Part shown: positions 18,006 to 27,061 of the stretch, one piece after another
Layout: each line of letters starts with the position of its first letter
How positions within the stretch are numbered: the first letter of the stretch is position 1
NCBI RefSeq assembly: GCF_014107495.1
Contig: NZ_CP041969.1
Span: 4,451,501 to 4,515,500, forward strand
DNA length: 64,000 bases
Direction of reading: 5' to 3'
Source of the DNA: Cohnella cholangitidis
GTDB lineage: Bacteria; Bacillota; Bacilli; Paenibacillales; Paenibacillaceae
Notes under the pieces: model-generated
Databases searched by the model: none
Told to the model about the DNA's origin: nothing
The model's input: only the letters and a program-made list of their open reading frames with translations
Program-made: the position numbers and the translations under genes

Positions 18006-18494
18006 ATGAAATTGAACGACCATGAGCTGCAACAATGGATCGAACGCGTGTCCCTTGCCTACTTCGGCAGGCCGTTCCTGCACCGTGCCTCCTTCAATTC
18101 GCGATTGCGGGCAACGGGCGGCCGTTATTTCACGAAGAGCCATAATATAGAAATCAACCCTCATCAATTGGCCGTGCACGGAGTAGATGAGACGGAAGCG
18201 ATTATTAAACACGAGCTTTGCCATTATCATTTGCATCTGCAAGGCAAAGGATTCCAGCACAGGGACGCGGACTTTAAGCAATTGCTCGCCGAAGTCGGCG
18301 CGACTCGGCATTGCCGACCGCTGCCGGGGGCATCCAGAAGGCTTCCCGTTAAGTATTTGCTCGTGTGCAATAGCTGCGGCATGAACTATCCGCGCAAACG
18401 GCGTACGGACCCGCGTAAGTACGCGTGCGGCCGTTGCAGGGGCCGGCTCAAGCTGCTGCAGGTGCAGCAGGCCGAGCCGACGGTAGGCGGTTAG
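18006..18494 (+). CDS. SprT-like zinc metalloprotease-fold protein
   Basis: SprT family protein of 162 residues. The zincin motif is H69-E70-x-x-H73 in KHELCHYH, and a C-terminal zinc ribbon uses C121, C124, C141 and C144. Bacterial SprT proteins are poorly characterised; the eukaryotic relative SPRTN cleaves DNA-protein crosslinks. ATG 18006 has AAGGAGGA immediately upstream. In Bacillus the homologue (ydcK) lies in the same wider ydcC-alr neighbourhood, which fits the context here. Confidence 0.9.
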   Translation: MKLNDHELQQWIERVSLAYFGRPFLHRASFNSRLRATGGRYFTKSHNIEINPHQLAVHGVDETEAIIKHELCHYHLHLQGKGFQHRDADFKQLLAEVGATRHCRPLPGASRRLPVKYLLVCNSCGMNYPRKRRTDPRKYACGRCRGRLKLLQVQQAEPTVGG

Positions 18495-18519
18495 GAGCAG
18501 CGGACCCGAACCGAATCGT

Positions 18520-19956
18520 TTAGATCTTAGTGCTTGCCGGAGCGGTTTGCTTTTGCTGTTGAGAAGCTGCAGGTTCCTTTTGGCGCGTTGTATTTCTTAC
18601 GAACAAAGCGATGCCAAGGAACGCGATAGCCATCATCAGCGCGCCGACTTCAAGGCTTGGAACGATATGGTCGGCGAAGTCCTGAGGAGAGCGAATATCC
18701 GCGCCGGATTGAAAGATCAATCCGCTGATCGCGATGCCGAACACTCCGCCCAGCTCGCGGGTAGCGTTACCCATGCCGCTTGCTTCTCCTGCCGCGTCTT
18801 CCGGTGCCGAAGAGATGAGGCCGTGGGAGAGCGGAGTGAAGCTGAGCCCCATTCCGGTTCCCGCCAGCATCATCGGTCCAAGAATGTAGATGAAAGGGAA
18901 GTCGAAGCCTTGCGATCGGATGACATAAGCGAACCAAGCAAGGGCGACGGCTTGGAACAAAAGTCCGAACAGCAGTACGGTCCTGTTGCCCAATCGGCTG
19001 ATGGCAAGACCGGCCAACGGCGCGGCGATCATCGTCATCGTCGTCCAAGCCATCTCCCGGACTCCGGCTCCAAGCGGCGTATTCCCTTGCGCTTGCTGCA
19101 GGAACAAGGTGAGCAGGAAGATAGCCCCGAATACGCCCGCGTTCATCCAGAAGCCTGCGAACGTGTAGAAGGTATAGGCTTTGTTGCGGAACAGTTCGAA
19201 TCGCAAGAACGGAGTTTTGCGGGTTTTCTCCCACAAATAAAAGAGAACGAGCAACACGCCTCCCAGCGCCATTGAGCCGTATACGATAGGAGTACCCCAA
19301 CCTTCCGAATTTCCTCTTTCCAAGCCGAAGATAATTCCGAACAATCCGGATGTGAGCAGAAGCACGCCGATCGGATCGAACGGTTTGCGAACCCCGCGCG
19401 ACTCCTCAAGCCATTTTAGCCCGAGCGCGAAAGCGAGAAGCCCGACGGGAACATTTACATAGAAAATAACTTGCCACGGAGCGCCTTCCATGATCAAGCC
19501 CCCGACAAGCGGCCCTACGCTAAGGCCCAAGCCGGATATTCCCGACCAAAGGCCGATGGCTGCAGCTCTCTTCTCGCGAGGAAACGCGTTGTTTACCAAC
19601 GTCAAGCTGAGGGGGACGATTGCGGCTCCTCCTACGCCTTGCAGGGCTCGCGATAGGATCAATTGTATGGAGGTTTCGCTAAGACCCGAGAACAGAGAGC
19701 CGAGCGTGAAGAGGACGACGCCGCCTAAGAACACCTTCTTCCTTCCTATCGTGTCGCCTAATACGCTGAATGGGATGAGCAGAACCGCGAAAGCAAGGGT
19801 GTAGGCGTTCATAAACCATTCCAGATCGGAAAGGGTAGCGCCCAGATCCTCCTGGATAGAAGGGAGCGCGACTCCGAGCACCAGATTATCGAGCATGGCC
19901 ATGAACAAGGCGATACAGGTAACGAACAGCAAACGTACGCGTGCGGGGGGAAACAT
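18520..19956 (-). CDS. DHA2-family MFS drug efflux transporter
   Basis: Fourteen-helix major facilitator of the EmrB/QacA type, 478 residues, cytoplasmic membrane. Visible marks are VALPSIQEDLGA near residue 30, LGDTIGRKKVFLGG near 66-80 (motif A) and GLSVGPLVGGLI (motif C). The C-terminal tail is rich in Gln/Ala. ATG 19956 follows AAGGAGA. It lies downstream of a TetR gene on the same strand, and the gap contains two copies of the operator also found before tetR, so TetR repression with substrate-induced release is likely. Confidence 0.93.
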   Translation of the reverse strand: MFPPARVRLLFVTCIALFMAMLDNLVLGVALPSIQEDLGATLSDLEWFMNAYTLAFAVLLIPFSVLGDTIGRKKVFLGGVVLFTLGSLFSGLSETSIQLILSRALQGVGGAAIVPLSLTLVNNAFPREKRAAAIGLWSGISGLGLSVGPLVGGLIMEGAPWQVIFYVNVPVGLLAFALGLKWLEESRGVRKPFDPIGVLLLTSGLFGIIFGLERGNSEGWGTPIVYGSMALGGVLLVLFYLWEKTRKTPFLRFELFRNKAYTFYTFAGFWMNAGVFGAIFLLTLFLQQAQGNTPLGAGVREMAWTTMTMIAAPLAGLAISRLGNRTVLLFGLLFQAVALAWFAYVIRSQGFDFPFIYILGPMMLAGTGMGLSFTPLSHGLISSAPEDAAGEASGMGNATRELGGVFGIAISGLIFQSGADIRSPQDFADHIVPSLEVGALMMAIAFLGIALFVRNTTRQKEPAASQQQKQTAPASTKI

Positions 19957-19984
19957 GTTAAATCTCTCCTTTTCGATTAATCTT

Positions 19985-20002
19985 ATTTATTGATAAATAA
20001 AT
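19985..20002. promoter_or_regulatory. TetR operator copy 1
   Basis: ATTTATT-GATA-AATAAAT, a perfect 7-bp palindrome with a four-base spacer, just ahead of the MFS start. Confidence 0.7.
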
Positions 20003-20112
20003 GAAAGTCGTGTAAGTTGCTGATTATTGAAAACCAGACAGGGAGCGATATTGATTTGAATAAGTTGAATTCCCGATATCGAATTCCATGAATACGAGAC
20101 GAATAATTTTTG

Positions 20113-20130
20113 ATTTATTGATAAATAAAT
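20113..20130. promoter_or_regulatory. TetR operator copy 2
   Basis: The same 18-base palindrome ATTTATT-GATA-AATAAAT, identical to copy 1, lies just after the tetR stop. Confidence 0.7.
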
Positions 20131-20153
20131 ACAAGCCTTAGAAAAAACCTCGG

Positions 20154-20684
20154 TTAATCGAGGTCGTTGAACCAAGGGGAAAGCTTAGGCAGTTCCAGTA
20201 CTTCCGACAAAGTTACGATCAAGCCGCATGAGATAAAGGTGCTTGCAGCCCATGACGGGTTGGGAACGTTGGCATTTTGAAACCGTGTCAGAATACGATC
20301 GTAGATTTCCGAATACTTATCCTTGACGAAGTCCCGAATCGACGGTTCCGGCGTCGTGAAACTTTGCATGAGGAGCAGCATCTCGTTCCGGTGGGACTCC
20401 AGCAATACGTTGAACGCTCTGCCCATTTGGATGCTCAGCTCTTCGGGAGGGGCCTCTATGGAGAAGAAGGCGTTCATCATTCTCGTGAATGCCCGATCCA
20501 ATACGGCTAGATAAAGCTGTTCTTTGGATTTGAAAAAATGGAACACATAGGGCTGGGTAACTCCAACGTCTTCCGCGACATGCGCGGTCGTTGTTTTATA
20601 GTAACCCTGAGAGGCGAACAAGGCTGCTGCGCTATTGATGATCTGGTCTTTTCGGCTTGCTGCGACTTCCTCTTTGGGGCTCAC
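20154..20684 (-). CDS. TetR/AcrR family transcriptional regulator
   Basis: Repressor of 176 residues. The helix-turn-helix lies at about 12-58, with IINSAAALFASQGYYKTTTAH and VGVTQPYVFHFFKSKEQLY; the rest is the ligand-binding helical domain. It heads a two-gene unit with the DHA2 efflux pump. One operator copy lies upstream of this gene and two lie between it and the pump, giving separate control points for autorepression and pump repression. Confidence 0.93.
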   Translation of the reverse strand: MSPKEEVAASRKDQIINSAAALFASQGYYKTTTAHVAEDVGVTQPYVFHFFKSKEQLYLAVLDRAFTRMMNAFFSIEAPPEELSIQMGRAFNVLLESHRNEMLLLMQSFTTPEPSIRDFVKDKYSEIYDRILTRFQNANVPNPSWAASTFISCGLIVTLSEVLELPKLSPWFNDLD

Positions 20685-20714
20685 TTCGGCATCGGCTCCT
20701 TTTTCGTCGATTTG

Positions 20715-20732
20715 ATTTATTAATCAATAAAT
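20715..20732. promoter_or_regulatory. TetR operator copy 3
   Basis: ATTTATT-AATC-AATAAAT, with the same arms and spacing as copies 1 and 2, lies about 30 bases ahead of the tetR start. Confidence 0.7.
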
Positions 20733-20837
20733 AACATTTAAATCCACGCGATGTCAATGCCGTTTTCCCATATTCTTCATATATCATTGCGCGGAAATTG
20801 GCTTCAGAAAAAGGTTAAAAAAACTTTCCGCAATTGC

Positions 20838-20866
20838 TTGACTTACCGATCGAACCATGATAAATT
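20838..20866 (+). promoter_or_regulatory. Promoter of tRNA-Asn/Ser pair
   Basis: TTGACT and TAAATT separated by 17 bases, ending 23 bases before the first tRNA. Confidence 0.6.
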
Positions 20867-20889
20867 ATTACTTGTCGCTTTTGAAACTT

Positions 20890-20965
20890 TCCCTGATAGC
20901 TCAGTTGGTAGAGCACTCGACTGTTAATCGAGTTGTCACAGGTTCGAGTCCTGTTCGGGGAGCCA
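20890..20965 (+). tRNA. tRNA-Asn(GTT)
   Basis: The acceptor arm TCCCTGA pairs with TCGGGGA, the anticodon loop reads ACTGTTAAT, the T-loop GTTCGAGTC is present and CCA is encoded. Confidence 0.97.
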
Positions 20966-20966
20966 T

Positions 20967-21057
20967 GGGGAGATACCCAAGTGGCTATAAGGGGCTCCTC
21001 TGCTAAGGGAGTAGACGTGTCATGCGTGCGAGGGTTCGAATCCCTCTCTCCCCGCCA
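20967..21057 (+). tRNA. tRNA-Ser(GCT)
   Basis: The acceptor GGGGAGA pairs with TCTCCCC, the anticodon is GCT, there is a long variable arm typical of serine tRNAs, and CCA is encoded. It begins two bases after tRNA-Asn, in the same transcript. Confidence 0.96.
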
Positions 21058-21082
21058 TGTGTATTCAATAAGACGACTTGAA

Positions 21083-21118
21083 GGAGTTCATCGGCCTCGT
21101 GCTGATGGACTCTTTTTG
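21083..21118 (+). terminator. Terminator after tRNA-Ser
   Basis: GGAGTTCATCGGC pairs imperfectly with GCTGATGGACTC, followed by TTTTT. Confidence 0.8.
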
Positions 21119-21201
21119 ATTTTCTGCCAATGGATCGAAAAGTCCCCGCCCTAACCAACGGACTTTTTGGAATTATGCCGGCAATGCTGGGGGATTCTAA
21201 A

Positions 21202-21375
21202 AATAAGGTGTTGGCAAGGCGTTAAGGGTGAGGTATGTGTGAATATGTGCAGAATAAGGTGAGGGCATAAACTTATTTGCTACGGATTACAGAGTATCGG
21301 GTATTGGAGCTACAAATAAGGTGATGCCAAGGCGTTAAAGGTGGGGGAAGGCGCAAATTGGTGTAGATTAAGGTG
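21202..21375. repeat. Four degenerate repeats between tRNA groups
   Basis: The motif AATAAGGTG recurs at 21202, 21253 and 21315, and as ATTAAGGTG at 21367. Units 1 and 3 continue into GCAAGGCGTTAA-like sequence, and units 2 and 4 into GGCATA, giving a higher-order repeat of about 113 bases present twice. No open frame or known element explains it. Confidence 0.6.
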
Positions 21376-21493
21376 ATGGCATACCGTTATGGTTCAGAAT
21401 GGGTAGACCGATCGAAGTAAAAAGAACGAAATGATCGATTTTCCAACCCAACATTTGGAATAAAACTTTCGTGAAAATTGTTCGAAAAAATGC

Positions 21494-21522
21494 TTGCACT
21501 GAGCAATCGATTCGGATATAAT
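21494..21522 (+). promoter_or_regulatory. Promoter of tRNA-Glu/Lys/Leu group
   Basis: TTGCAC at 21494, a 17-base spacer, and a perfect TATAAT at 21517, 55 bases ahead of tRNA-Glu. Confidence 0.8.
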
Positions 21523-21577
21523 CATATTTGTCGTCTGAAACGGGTAGCGGTAAAAAGCACTCATCTCTCACTGGAAT

Positions 21578-21652
21578 GGCCCCTTGGTCAAGCGGTTAAG
21601 ACACCTCCCTTTCACGGAGGTAACAGGGGTTCGAATCCCCTAGGGGTCACCA
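21578..21652 (+). tRNA. tRNA-Glu(TTC)
   Basis: Acceptor GGCCCCT pairs with AGGGGTC; the anticodon stem CCTCC/GGAGG encloses CTTTCAC; CCA is encoded. Confidence 0.97.
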
Positions 21653-21655
21653 TGC

Positions 21656-21731
21656 GAGCCATTAGCTCAGTTGGTAGAGCACCTGACTTTTAATCAGGGT
21701 GTCGTAGGTTCGAGTCCTACATGGCTCACCA
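21656..21731 (+). tRNA. tRNA-Lys(TTT)
   Basis: Acceptor GAGCCAT pairs with ATGGCTC; the anticodon loop is CTTTTAA; CCA is encoded. Confidence 0.97.
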
Positions 21732-21781
21732 TTTATTTGTTCCGAAAGGCTTACGCCGAATCGGACGACGTTTCATCATAT

Positions 21782-21867
21782 GCGGTCGTGGCGGAATGGC
21801 AGACGCACCAGCTTGAGGGGCTGGCGGTAGCAATACCGTGGAGGTTCGAGTCCTCTCGACCGCACCA
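21782..21867 (+). tRNA. tRNA-Leu(GAG)
   Basis: Acceptor GCGGTCG pairs with CGACCGC; stem CCAGC/GCTGG encloses TTGAGGG; a long variable arm and encoded CCA are present. Confidence 0.96.
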
Positions 21868-21881
21868 TACTTAAGAAGCTG

Positions 21882-21909
21882 AAATCCCTTGATACGTAAG
21901 GGATTTTTT
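21882..21909 (+). terminator. Terminator after tRNA-Leu
   Basis: AAATCCCTT pairs with AAGGGATTT and runs into six T. Confidence 0.85.
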
Positions 21910-22114
21910 GTTTGTGTTTTTACCGAATCAGTGAAGGCGAGGGCGGGAGAAATGCTCAAAATAGCTAATCTGAGACCTGTTAGTATGCGGGAACCAAGTA
22001 CAAAAATATCATATGCACGATCTCGAAAGGCCATTTCATTACTGCTGGTTTACACCTTCCAAAATCCCCCTTATGATGGACGGATGGGATATTATTGAAT
22101 GAAGGGAAGGTATT

Positions 22115-23839
22115 ATGAATACAGGAATCCGCATTCTATTAAGTCTTTCTATAATGGCAAGCATGGCTGTCGCAGCCCCCATTGGGATTACCGCACCTCA
22201 AGCTGCAGTTGCCGCAACCACACAAACGAAGGCGATGCCTGCCACATCTACAGTCTATGTGAACGGTCAAGAGATGCAGTCTGACCTCTATACCATCAGC
22301 ATCTGCAAAAAGGTTAATGCCACAGATCACTATTGCGACATTAACGACGACCTCTATGTGAAGCTTCGCGATTTTGCCAAAACGTTGCAAGGGACAGATA
22401 AGGAATTCGCCGTCGGGTATGACAGCGCGAAAAAGAAAATGAATTTGCTTTCAGGGAAAGCCTACAAGCCGGTTGGTGGCGAACTAAAGAAAACTAACTC
22501 GGAGAGCTTACAGAATGCGAAACCGTCGGATGCCGGCTTGTTATTGGATGGTCAAGCTGCAACCGCCACAGCCTATACGATTAAGGGTAGCACCTACTAC
22601 AAGCTGCGCGATCTATGTACAATATTCAAGCTGCCGGTATCAACCCGAACCTACGATAACAGCATTCGAATCCATACCTATGGTGAACTTTCAACGACTT
22701 TAGTTGCAGGGAATACGCTGGAGCGGTCAAGCGTTGATTATAACTATTCCAATTGGTTTAGCCCTTCTAAACGATTCTTATATATAAGCGGCGGACAACT
22801 CCAAGTACTCGAGGCATCCGAGACGAGATCACAGCTTATCATTCATTCGTTCTCATCCGACTATAAGGAGCTAGGCCAGAAGAAAGTTCCGATGGAACTA
22901 CCTCTATTCGGCGGTTTTCATCAAAGCCAAGACGGAAACTACTATGTAATCTACGGTCAGAATAATCGGGAGGATTCCGACCGTAAAGTCGTATACCGGG
23001 TTGTGAAATACGACAATTCTTGGAAGAAGATCGCACAGGTCGACATTACCGATGTGTATGTATCCGAGCCATTCCATGCAAGCAACGTGACGATGGACAG
23101 CTATAACGATAAGCTGATCATCCATTCCGGGCGCCTGAGGTATCTTACTGATGACGGACTTCGCCACCAATCGAATATCAGCTTCCTGATTGATACGAAG
23201 ACAATGACCGTATTGGAGCAACCGATGAACCATGTCAGTCATTCCTTTGCAACCTACGTTCGTTTCGACGGGAACCGAATAGTGTATGTAGATCACGGTG
23301 ATGCCTGGCCGAGGTCGATCGTCCTGCAGGTTGAGTCTAATGGCGGCATCGAGCAGACCGTCGATTTAATAACGTTCCCCGGAAAATTAGGCGACAACTA
23401 TACGGGCGCAAATTTAGGCGGACTTGAAGTAGCCAGCTTGAATGATTTGATTGTAGGCGCCGACAGCGGCACCAAGGGAACCAAAAACGTGTTCTTAAGC
23501 GTCGTGCCGAAGAATGCACAGCAATCCTCCGATGTGAAGACGATATGGCTGACGAATTATACGACGAAGTCGAGCGTGCGGATCAAAAACCAGACTCACC
23601 TCGTCAAGCTAAGCGATAACAAGTTTGTTGTTATGTGGGAGGAGTTAACGGAAGCCGGCGAACCAACTGTGGTGTATGCAGTTATTGACGGATCCGGCTC
23701 CATTATTCAGAAGCCGAAGAAGTTGCCGGGCGTGCCGTCCCCGGGTAACATGATGCCGCTTGTACAGAACGGGAACCTAACTTGGTATTATTCACAAACT
23801 ACAGATCTTGTAGAGTGGTATACACTGCGAATCCAGTAA
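22115..23839 (+). CDS. Secreted protein with copper-amine-oxidase-type stalk domains
   Basis: Exported protein of 574 residues. It has a signal peptide ending near AAVAA (about residue 34) and two copies of the stalk repeat seen in Paenibacillaceae surface proteins: DDLYVKLRDFAKTLQG (about 77-92) and KGSTYYKLRDLCTIF (about 157-171). The remaining 370 residues are rich in beta strand with recurring DGN and Y-x-V-I patterns, consistent with a beta-propeller-like fold, but no enzyme motif was recognised. ATG 22115 follows GGGAAGG. It is a single gene bordered downstream by an IS remnant. A cell-surface binding role is only a guess. Confidence 0.85.
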   Translation: MNTGIRILLSLSIMASMAVAAPIGITAPQAAVAATTQTKAMPATSTVYVNGQEMQSDLYTISICKKVNATDHYCDINDDLYVKLRDFAKTLQGTDKEFAVGYDSAKKKMNLLSGKAYKPVGGELKKTNSESLQNAKPSDAGLLLDGQAATATAYTIKGSTYYKLRDLCTIFKLPVSTRTYDNSIRIHTYGELSTTLVAGNTLERSSVDYNYSNWFSPSKRFLYISGGQLQVLEASETRSQLIIHSFSSDYKELGQKKVPMELPLFGGFHQSQDGNYYVIYGQNNREDSDRKVVYRVVKYDNSWKKIAQVDITDVYVSEPFHASNVTMDSYNDKLIIHSGRLRYLTDDGLRHQSNISFLIDTKTMTVLEQPMNHVSHSFATYVRFDGNRIVYVDHGDAWPRSIVLQVESNGGIEQTVDLITFPGKLGDNYTGANLGGLEVASLNDLIVGADSGTKGTKNVFLSVVPKNAQQSSDVKTIWLTNYTTKSSVRIKNQTHLVKLSDNKFVVMWEELTEAGEPTVVYAVIDGSGSIIQKPKKLPGVPSPGNMMPLVQNGNLTWYYSQTTDLVEWYTLRIQ

Positions 23840-23873
23840 TGCATCTATAACAACGTATAGGGCCACCATCGAT

Positions 23874-23985
23874 TGAAGTGCTCCCCGTTAAGTAGACAGT
23901 ACTATAAATAAAAATCAGCTAAGCGGCCTTCGTCCTGAATTCCATGGGACTGAGGCCGTTTAATTTTTTCTGTAATTTTGAAAAG
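23874..23985 (-). mobile_element. IS3-family insertion sequence remnant (transposase C-terminus)
   Basis: Read on the minus strand, 23985-23919 encodes QKKLNGLSPMEFRTKAA then stop, the typical C-terminus of IS3/IS150-type transposases. The segment from 23874, TGAAGTGCTCCCCGTTAAG, resembles an IS3-family terminal repeat. The rest of the element is missing. It abuts the decayed 3' end of the NmrA-like gene. Confidence 0.75.
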
Positions 23986-24724
23986 ATTCATACATCACGC
24001 GAAAATCTTGAGCCAACCATTCAGGCATCGCCTTTATGGCTTGTTGATACTATGAGTCCAGATCGTCTCCGGCATAACGCACGGGTTTTCCGAAATGAAA
24101 GGCATACGTCTCCGCAATCGCCTCTCCCGTTAAGGCTACCGGTCCGATAAGAGGAAATTCCCGATTTTCGTATCCGTCCAGAAGGAGCGCGTTCGCGGCC
24201 GCATAGGCAATATCCTTGGCATCGACTCTATGCAAACCGACCGAACCGAGCGGCTGAGGGTAAACCCCATAATTCATAACGGCTTCTTGGAACCAGATAT
24301 CATTTTGGAAGAAATTGTTCGGGCGAAGTATCGTATACTTTATGTCGGATTGTTTAATGGCCTCCTCAATCCCGATCTTGCCCTTAATGTGAGGGATGTG
24401 CAGCATATGCTCGTGCATAGGAACGGATAAAAAAACGATCTTGCGAACACCCGCTTGCTTGGTCGCTTGAACGGCCGCAACGCCTTGAGCCGTCTCCGTT
24501 CGCGACATGCCGAGCAACAAGAATACGGCATCGACCTGCTCGAAGACCCGGCCCAGACGGTTTGGAGCCTCCAAATCTCCTTGGGCCCACTCCACGTTCT
24601 CATATCCTTGCCGGGAGCGCTGCGGATCCCTTGAGAGAATGCGCAGGGACGCTTTGCGCTTTAGAAGTTCGGGAACCAAATGGCTGCCTATCGTGCCGGT
24701 TCCGCCGGTGACTAGAATTCTCAT
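23960..24724 (-). pseudogene. NmrA-like NAD(P)-binding protein, nonsense and truncated
   Basis: Atypical short-chain-dehydrogenase-like protein of the NmrA group. ATG 24724 begins MRILVTGGTGTIGSHLVPEL with the Rossmann motif GGTGTIG. The frame stops at 24050 (TAG) after 224 residues, short of the usual 280 or so. In the same frame past the stop the sequence continues as YQQAIKAMPEWLAQDFRV, which fits the family's C-terminus; the stop sits where a tryptophan codon TGG is expected. The frame then runs into the IS3 remnant and ends at 23960. Hence it is a real pseudogene: a nonsense mutation plus truncation. Confidence 0.75.
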
Positions 24725-24958
24725 ATTTCATCATCCTTTTCAGTTGGTGTGCTGCGGAGCGAGTAGTTTTTCGCCCTACACCCTAAAACTATCACTTAAC
24801 CCGATAACCAACTATCGAGCGAATGACGTATTCCTTTCCTTTCCATTACGTATTCTTGATTTGATTAAAGATCTCGTTACTATTTTTTAATAAAGAAGAG
24901 GAAAAATCTATTTCTCTGCGTAGTGTACAACAAAGCGAATAGAAAGGCTGATGACAAG

Positions 24959-25486
24959 GTGCAAAGCGTACGAAAATGGATTGCCGTTTCAGCTTCGTCA
25001 TTGTTGTTGCTCTCTCTTGCGGCGTGCGGCAATGCGACTCCGACCGTGGACGAGGTTAAGAGCGGTTTAGAGACGGCGATTTCCGATCTCAAGGATTGGA
25101 CCGGGCAGCAGGTGGAGTCGCTTGATGCCGTGAACGATCGCGTTACGGCATCGACCAAGAACATCGTCGATTTGTTCGGAGAGTTGAAATTCGATCTATC
25201 CTTCCGGGAGAACGGAATCGGTTTCTCCAATTCGAGCGGCGTCGAAGGAGTCGTCGGAGTCCAAGGGAATTGGCTCGTTCTAGACGTAGCGTTCCCGAGC
25301 AGCAATGCGGATGCGGCTCATACGGTTAATCGGGTTCTCACAGTATTCTCCGGCAACAATTGGGCCGAGGACCGGTTAACGGCGATCACTAACGGGAACG
25401 AGCCCCAAACGACGCAACTGGAGAACGGCTGGATCGAGACGGATGGACAACTCGTCAAGGTACATCTGGAAAAGGCTCTGATCTGA
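24959..25486 (+). CDS. Uncharacterised lipoprotein
   Basis: Not recognised beyond being a lipoprotein. The signal peptide VSASSLLLLSLAAC ends in a lipobox cysteine near residue 21. A mostly soluble domain follows with a helical stretch (about 25-70) and beta-rich remainder. GTG 24959 is preferred because AAAGG lies upstream and it places the signal at the N-terminus; an in-frame GTG at 24923 would add 12 polar residues. It stands alone between the NmrA pseudogene and the MATE gene. Confidence 0.78.
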   Translation: MQSVRKWIAVSASSLLLLSLAACGNATPTVDEVKSGLETAISDLKDWTGQQVESLDAVNDRVTASTKNIVDLFGELKFDLSFRENGIGFSNSSGVEGVVGVQGNWLVLDVAFPSSNADAAHTVNRVLTVFSGNNWAEDRLTAITNGNEPQTTQLENGWIETDGQLVKVHLEKALI

Positions 25487-25671
25487 CGAAAAACCGCGAA
25501 TGATGCGGATAAGACTCCCTGGGGAGGAGTAGAAGGCCGTTTATTCGCCGATTCCGGGTCTACAAACGCATAGAAGACAATTGGATTGCCTTTCTCCTAG
25601 CTTAGCTCCGTGGTATGATGCCAACTGTATGTGATTTTGCAGTGCATGGCGAAGGGGATTATAGACGGAGT

Positions 25672-27033
25672 ATGGAGAAAAAGCTTTCCCTATGGGCGCT
25701 TTCTTGGCCTATTATGATCGAAATGTTCCTTCAATTCGCGATCGGAACGGCGGATACGCTTATGGTAAGCCGTATTTCCGACGATGCGGTTGCGGTTGTA
25801 GGTTTTTCAAATCAGTTTTTTAACGCGGTGCTGATTATATTCATGTTGGTCGCCAGCGGCGCGGGAATTTTGATCTCACAGCGGCTGGGGGCGGGGCTTC
25901 GCGCGGAAGCCCGCACGATCGGCACGATGGCTATCGTCCTGACGGGGGCTCTCGGAGTCGTCGTCAGCGTCGTTCTTTTGTTCGGGACGGGGTCTTTCGC
26001 CGCGGCTCTGCAAATGCCGGAAGAAATTCGCCCTCTTGGCCATACTTATATGTCCATTGTCGGCGGAGGCATGGTGTTTACCGCGCTGAACGCCGCGCTC
26101 AGCACCTGTGTGAGGAATACGGGGGATACGCGCTCTCCCATGTATATCGCGTTCGCCATGAACATCCTGCACATCGTCCTGAATGCGCTATTCATCTTCG
26201 GCGCCCTCGGATTCCCGAAATGGGGGCTGTTCGGAGTGGCGTTATCGACGTTGTTCGTTCGAGTGTTGGCGGTGCTGTTGCTGCTTCGGCTGTTTCGTCA
26301 TGCGTTCGAAGCGCCGATCGCTTGGCGCGAGTTCGGTAAATTCGATTTGCGCCTGTTGAAGGAAGTATTCAAGATCGGATGGCCGATGAGCGTAAACGGT
26401 GCTTCCTGGCAAGTCTCGCAGCTAGCGATCACGAGCTTGATCGGGGTTATGGGGGCCCAGGCGCTGGCGGCTAGAACGTATATGAACACGATGGAGTCGT
26501 TCGCCTTCACGATCGGATGGTCGCTCGCGATGGCCGTACAGATCCAGATCGCCCGTGAGTACGGCGCCGGGCGATATAGGGAGGCCTACTACAGCTGCTA
26601 TCGCGCGCTCGGAATCGGGATGGTTCTAGTAATGATCAACACGGGATTGATTCTCTTGTTCCGGGAGTCGATTCTTAATTTCTTTACGGCGGATCCGTGG
26701 ATCGTGGATATGGCCGTTTCGCTACTATGGCTGAATTTGTTGCTGCAGCCGGGGAAAATGCTTAACATGGCGCTCGGGCAGTCGATTAACGCGATCGGCG
26801 ACGGCCGATTCAGCATGAAGGTATCGTTGCCGTGCATGTGGATCGTTGCCGTCGGTTTGACTTACTTGCTCGGCATATCCTTGGAATGGGGGTTATACGG
26901 CGTCTACGCCGGGATGATTCTGGATGAATACTCTCGCGGAGTCATCATGTGGTTCCGCTGGCGGCGTCACCGGAAGTCCGGGGCATTCGCTTCCGCGTTC
27001 CGCCAATACAGCTCAAAGGAAATCCCTTGTTAA
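25672..27033 (+). CDS. MATE family efflux transporter
   Basis: Twelve-helix multidrug/toxin extrusion antiporter in the cytoplasmic membrane, about 453 residues from ATG 25672. The first helix begins SLWALSWPIMIEMFLQF. The characteristic ADTLMVSRISDDAVAVVGFS near residue 25 and GDTRSPMYIAF near residue 150 are typical of MatE repeats. An upstream ATG at 25615 is in frame, but the chosen start fits the family N-terminus. A terminator overlaps the stop. The next transcription unit begins with a Fur box and a riboswitch-like leader, so it is separate. Confidence 0.92.
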   Translation: MEKKLSLWALSWPIMIEMFLQFAIGTADTLMVSRISDDAVAVVGFSNQFFNAVLIIFMLVASGAGILISQRLGAGLRAEARTIGTMAIVLTGALGVVVSVVLLFGTGSFAAALQMPEEIRPLGHTYMSIVGGGMVFTALNAALSTCVRNTGDTRSPMYIAFAMNILHIVLNALFIFGALGFPKWGLFGVALSTLFVRVLAVLLLLRLFRHAFEAPIAWREFGKFDLRLLKEVFKIGWPMSVNGASWQVSQLAITSLIGVMGAQALAARTYMNTMESFAFTIGWSLAMAVQIQIAREYGAGRYREAYYSCYRALGIGMVLVMINTGLILLFRESILNFFTADPWIVDMAVSLLWLNLLLQPGKMLNMALGQSINAIGDGRFSMKVSLPCMWIVAVGLTYLLGISLEWGLYGVYAGMILDEYSRGVIMWFRWRRHRKSGAFASAFRQYSSKEIPC

Positions 27034-27049
27034 CCAAGGGAATTTTTTT
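27021..27049 (+). terminator. Terminator overlapping MATE stop codon
   Basis: AATCCCTTG pairs with CAAGGGAATT around a loop containing the TAA stop, followed by seven T. Confidence 0.85.
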
Positions 27050-27061
27050 ACTGTCGTTATT

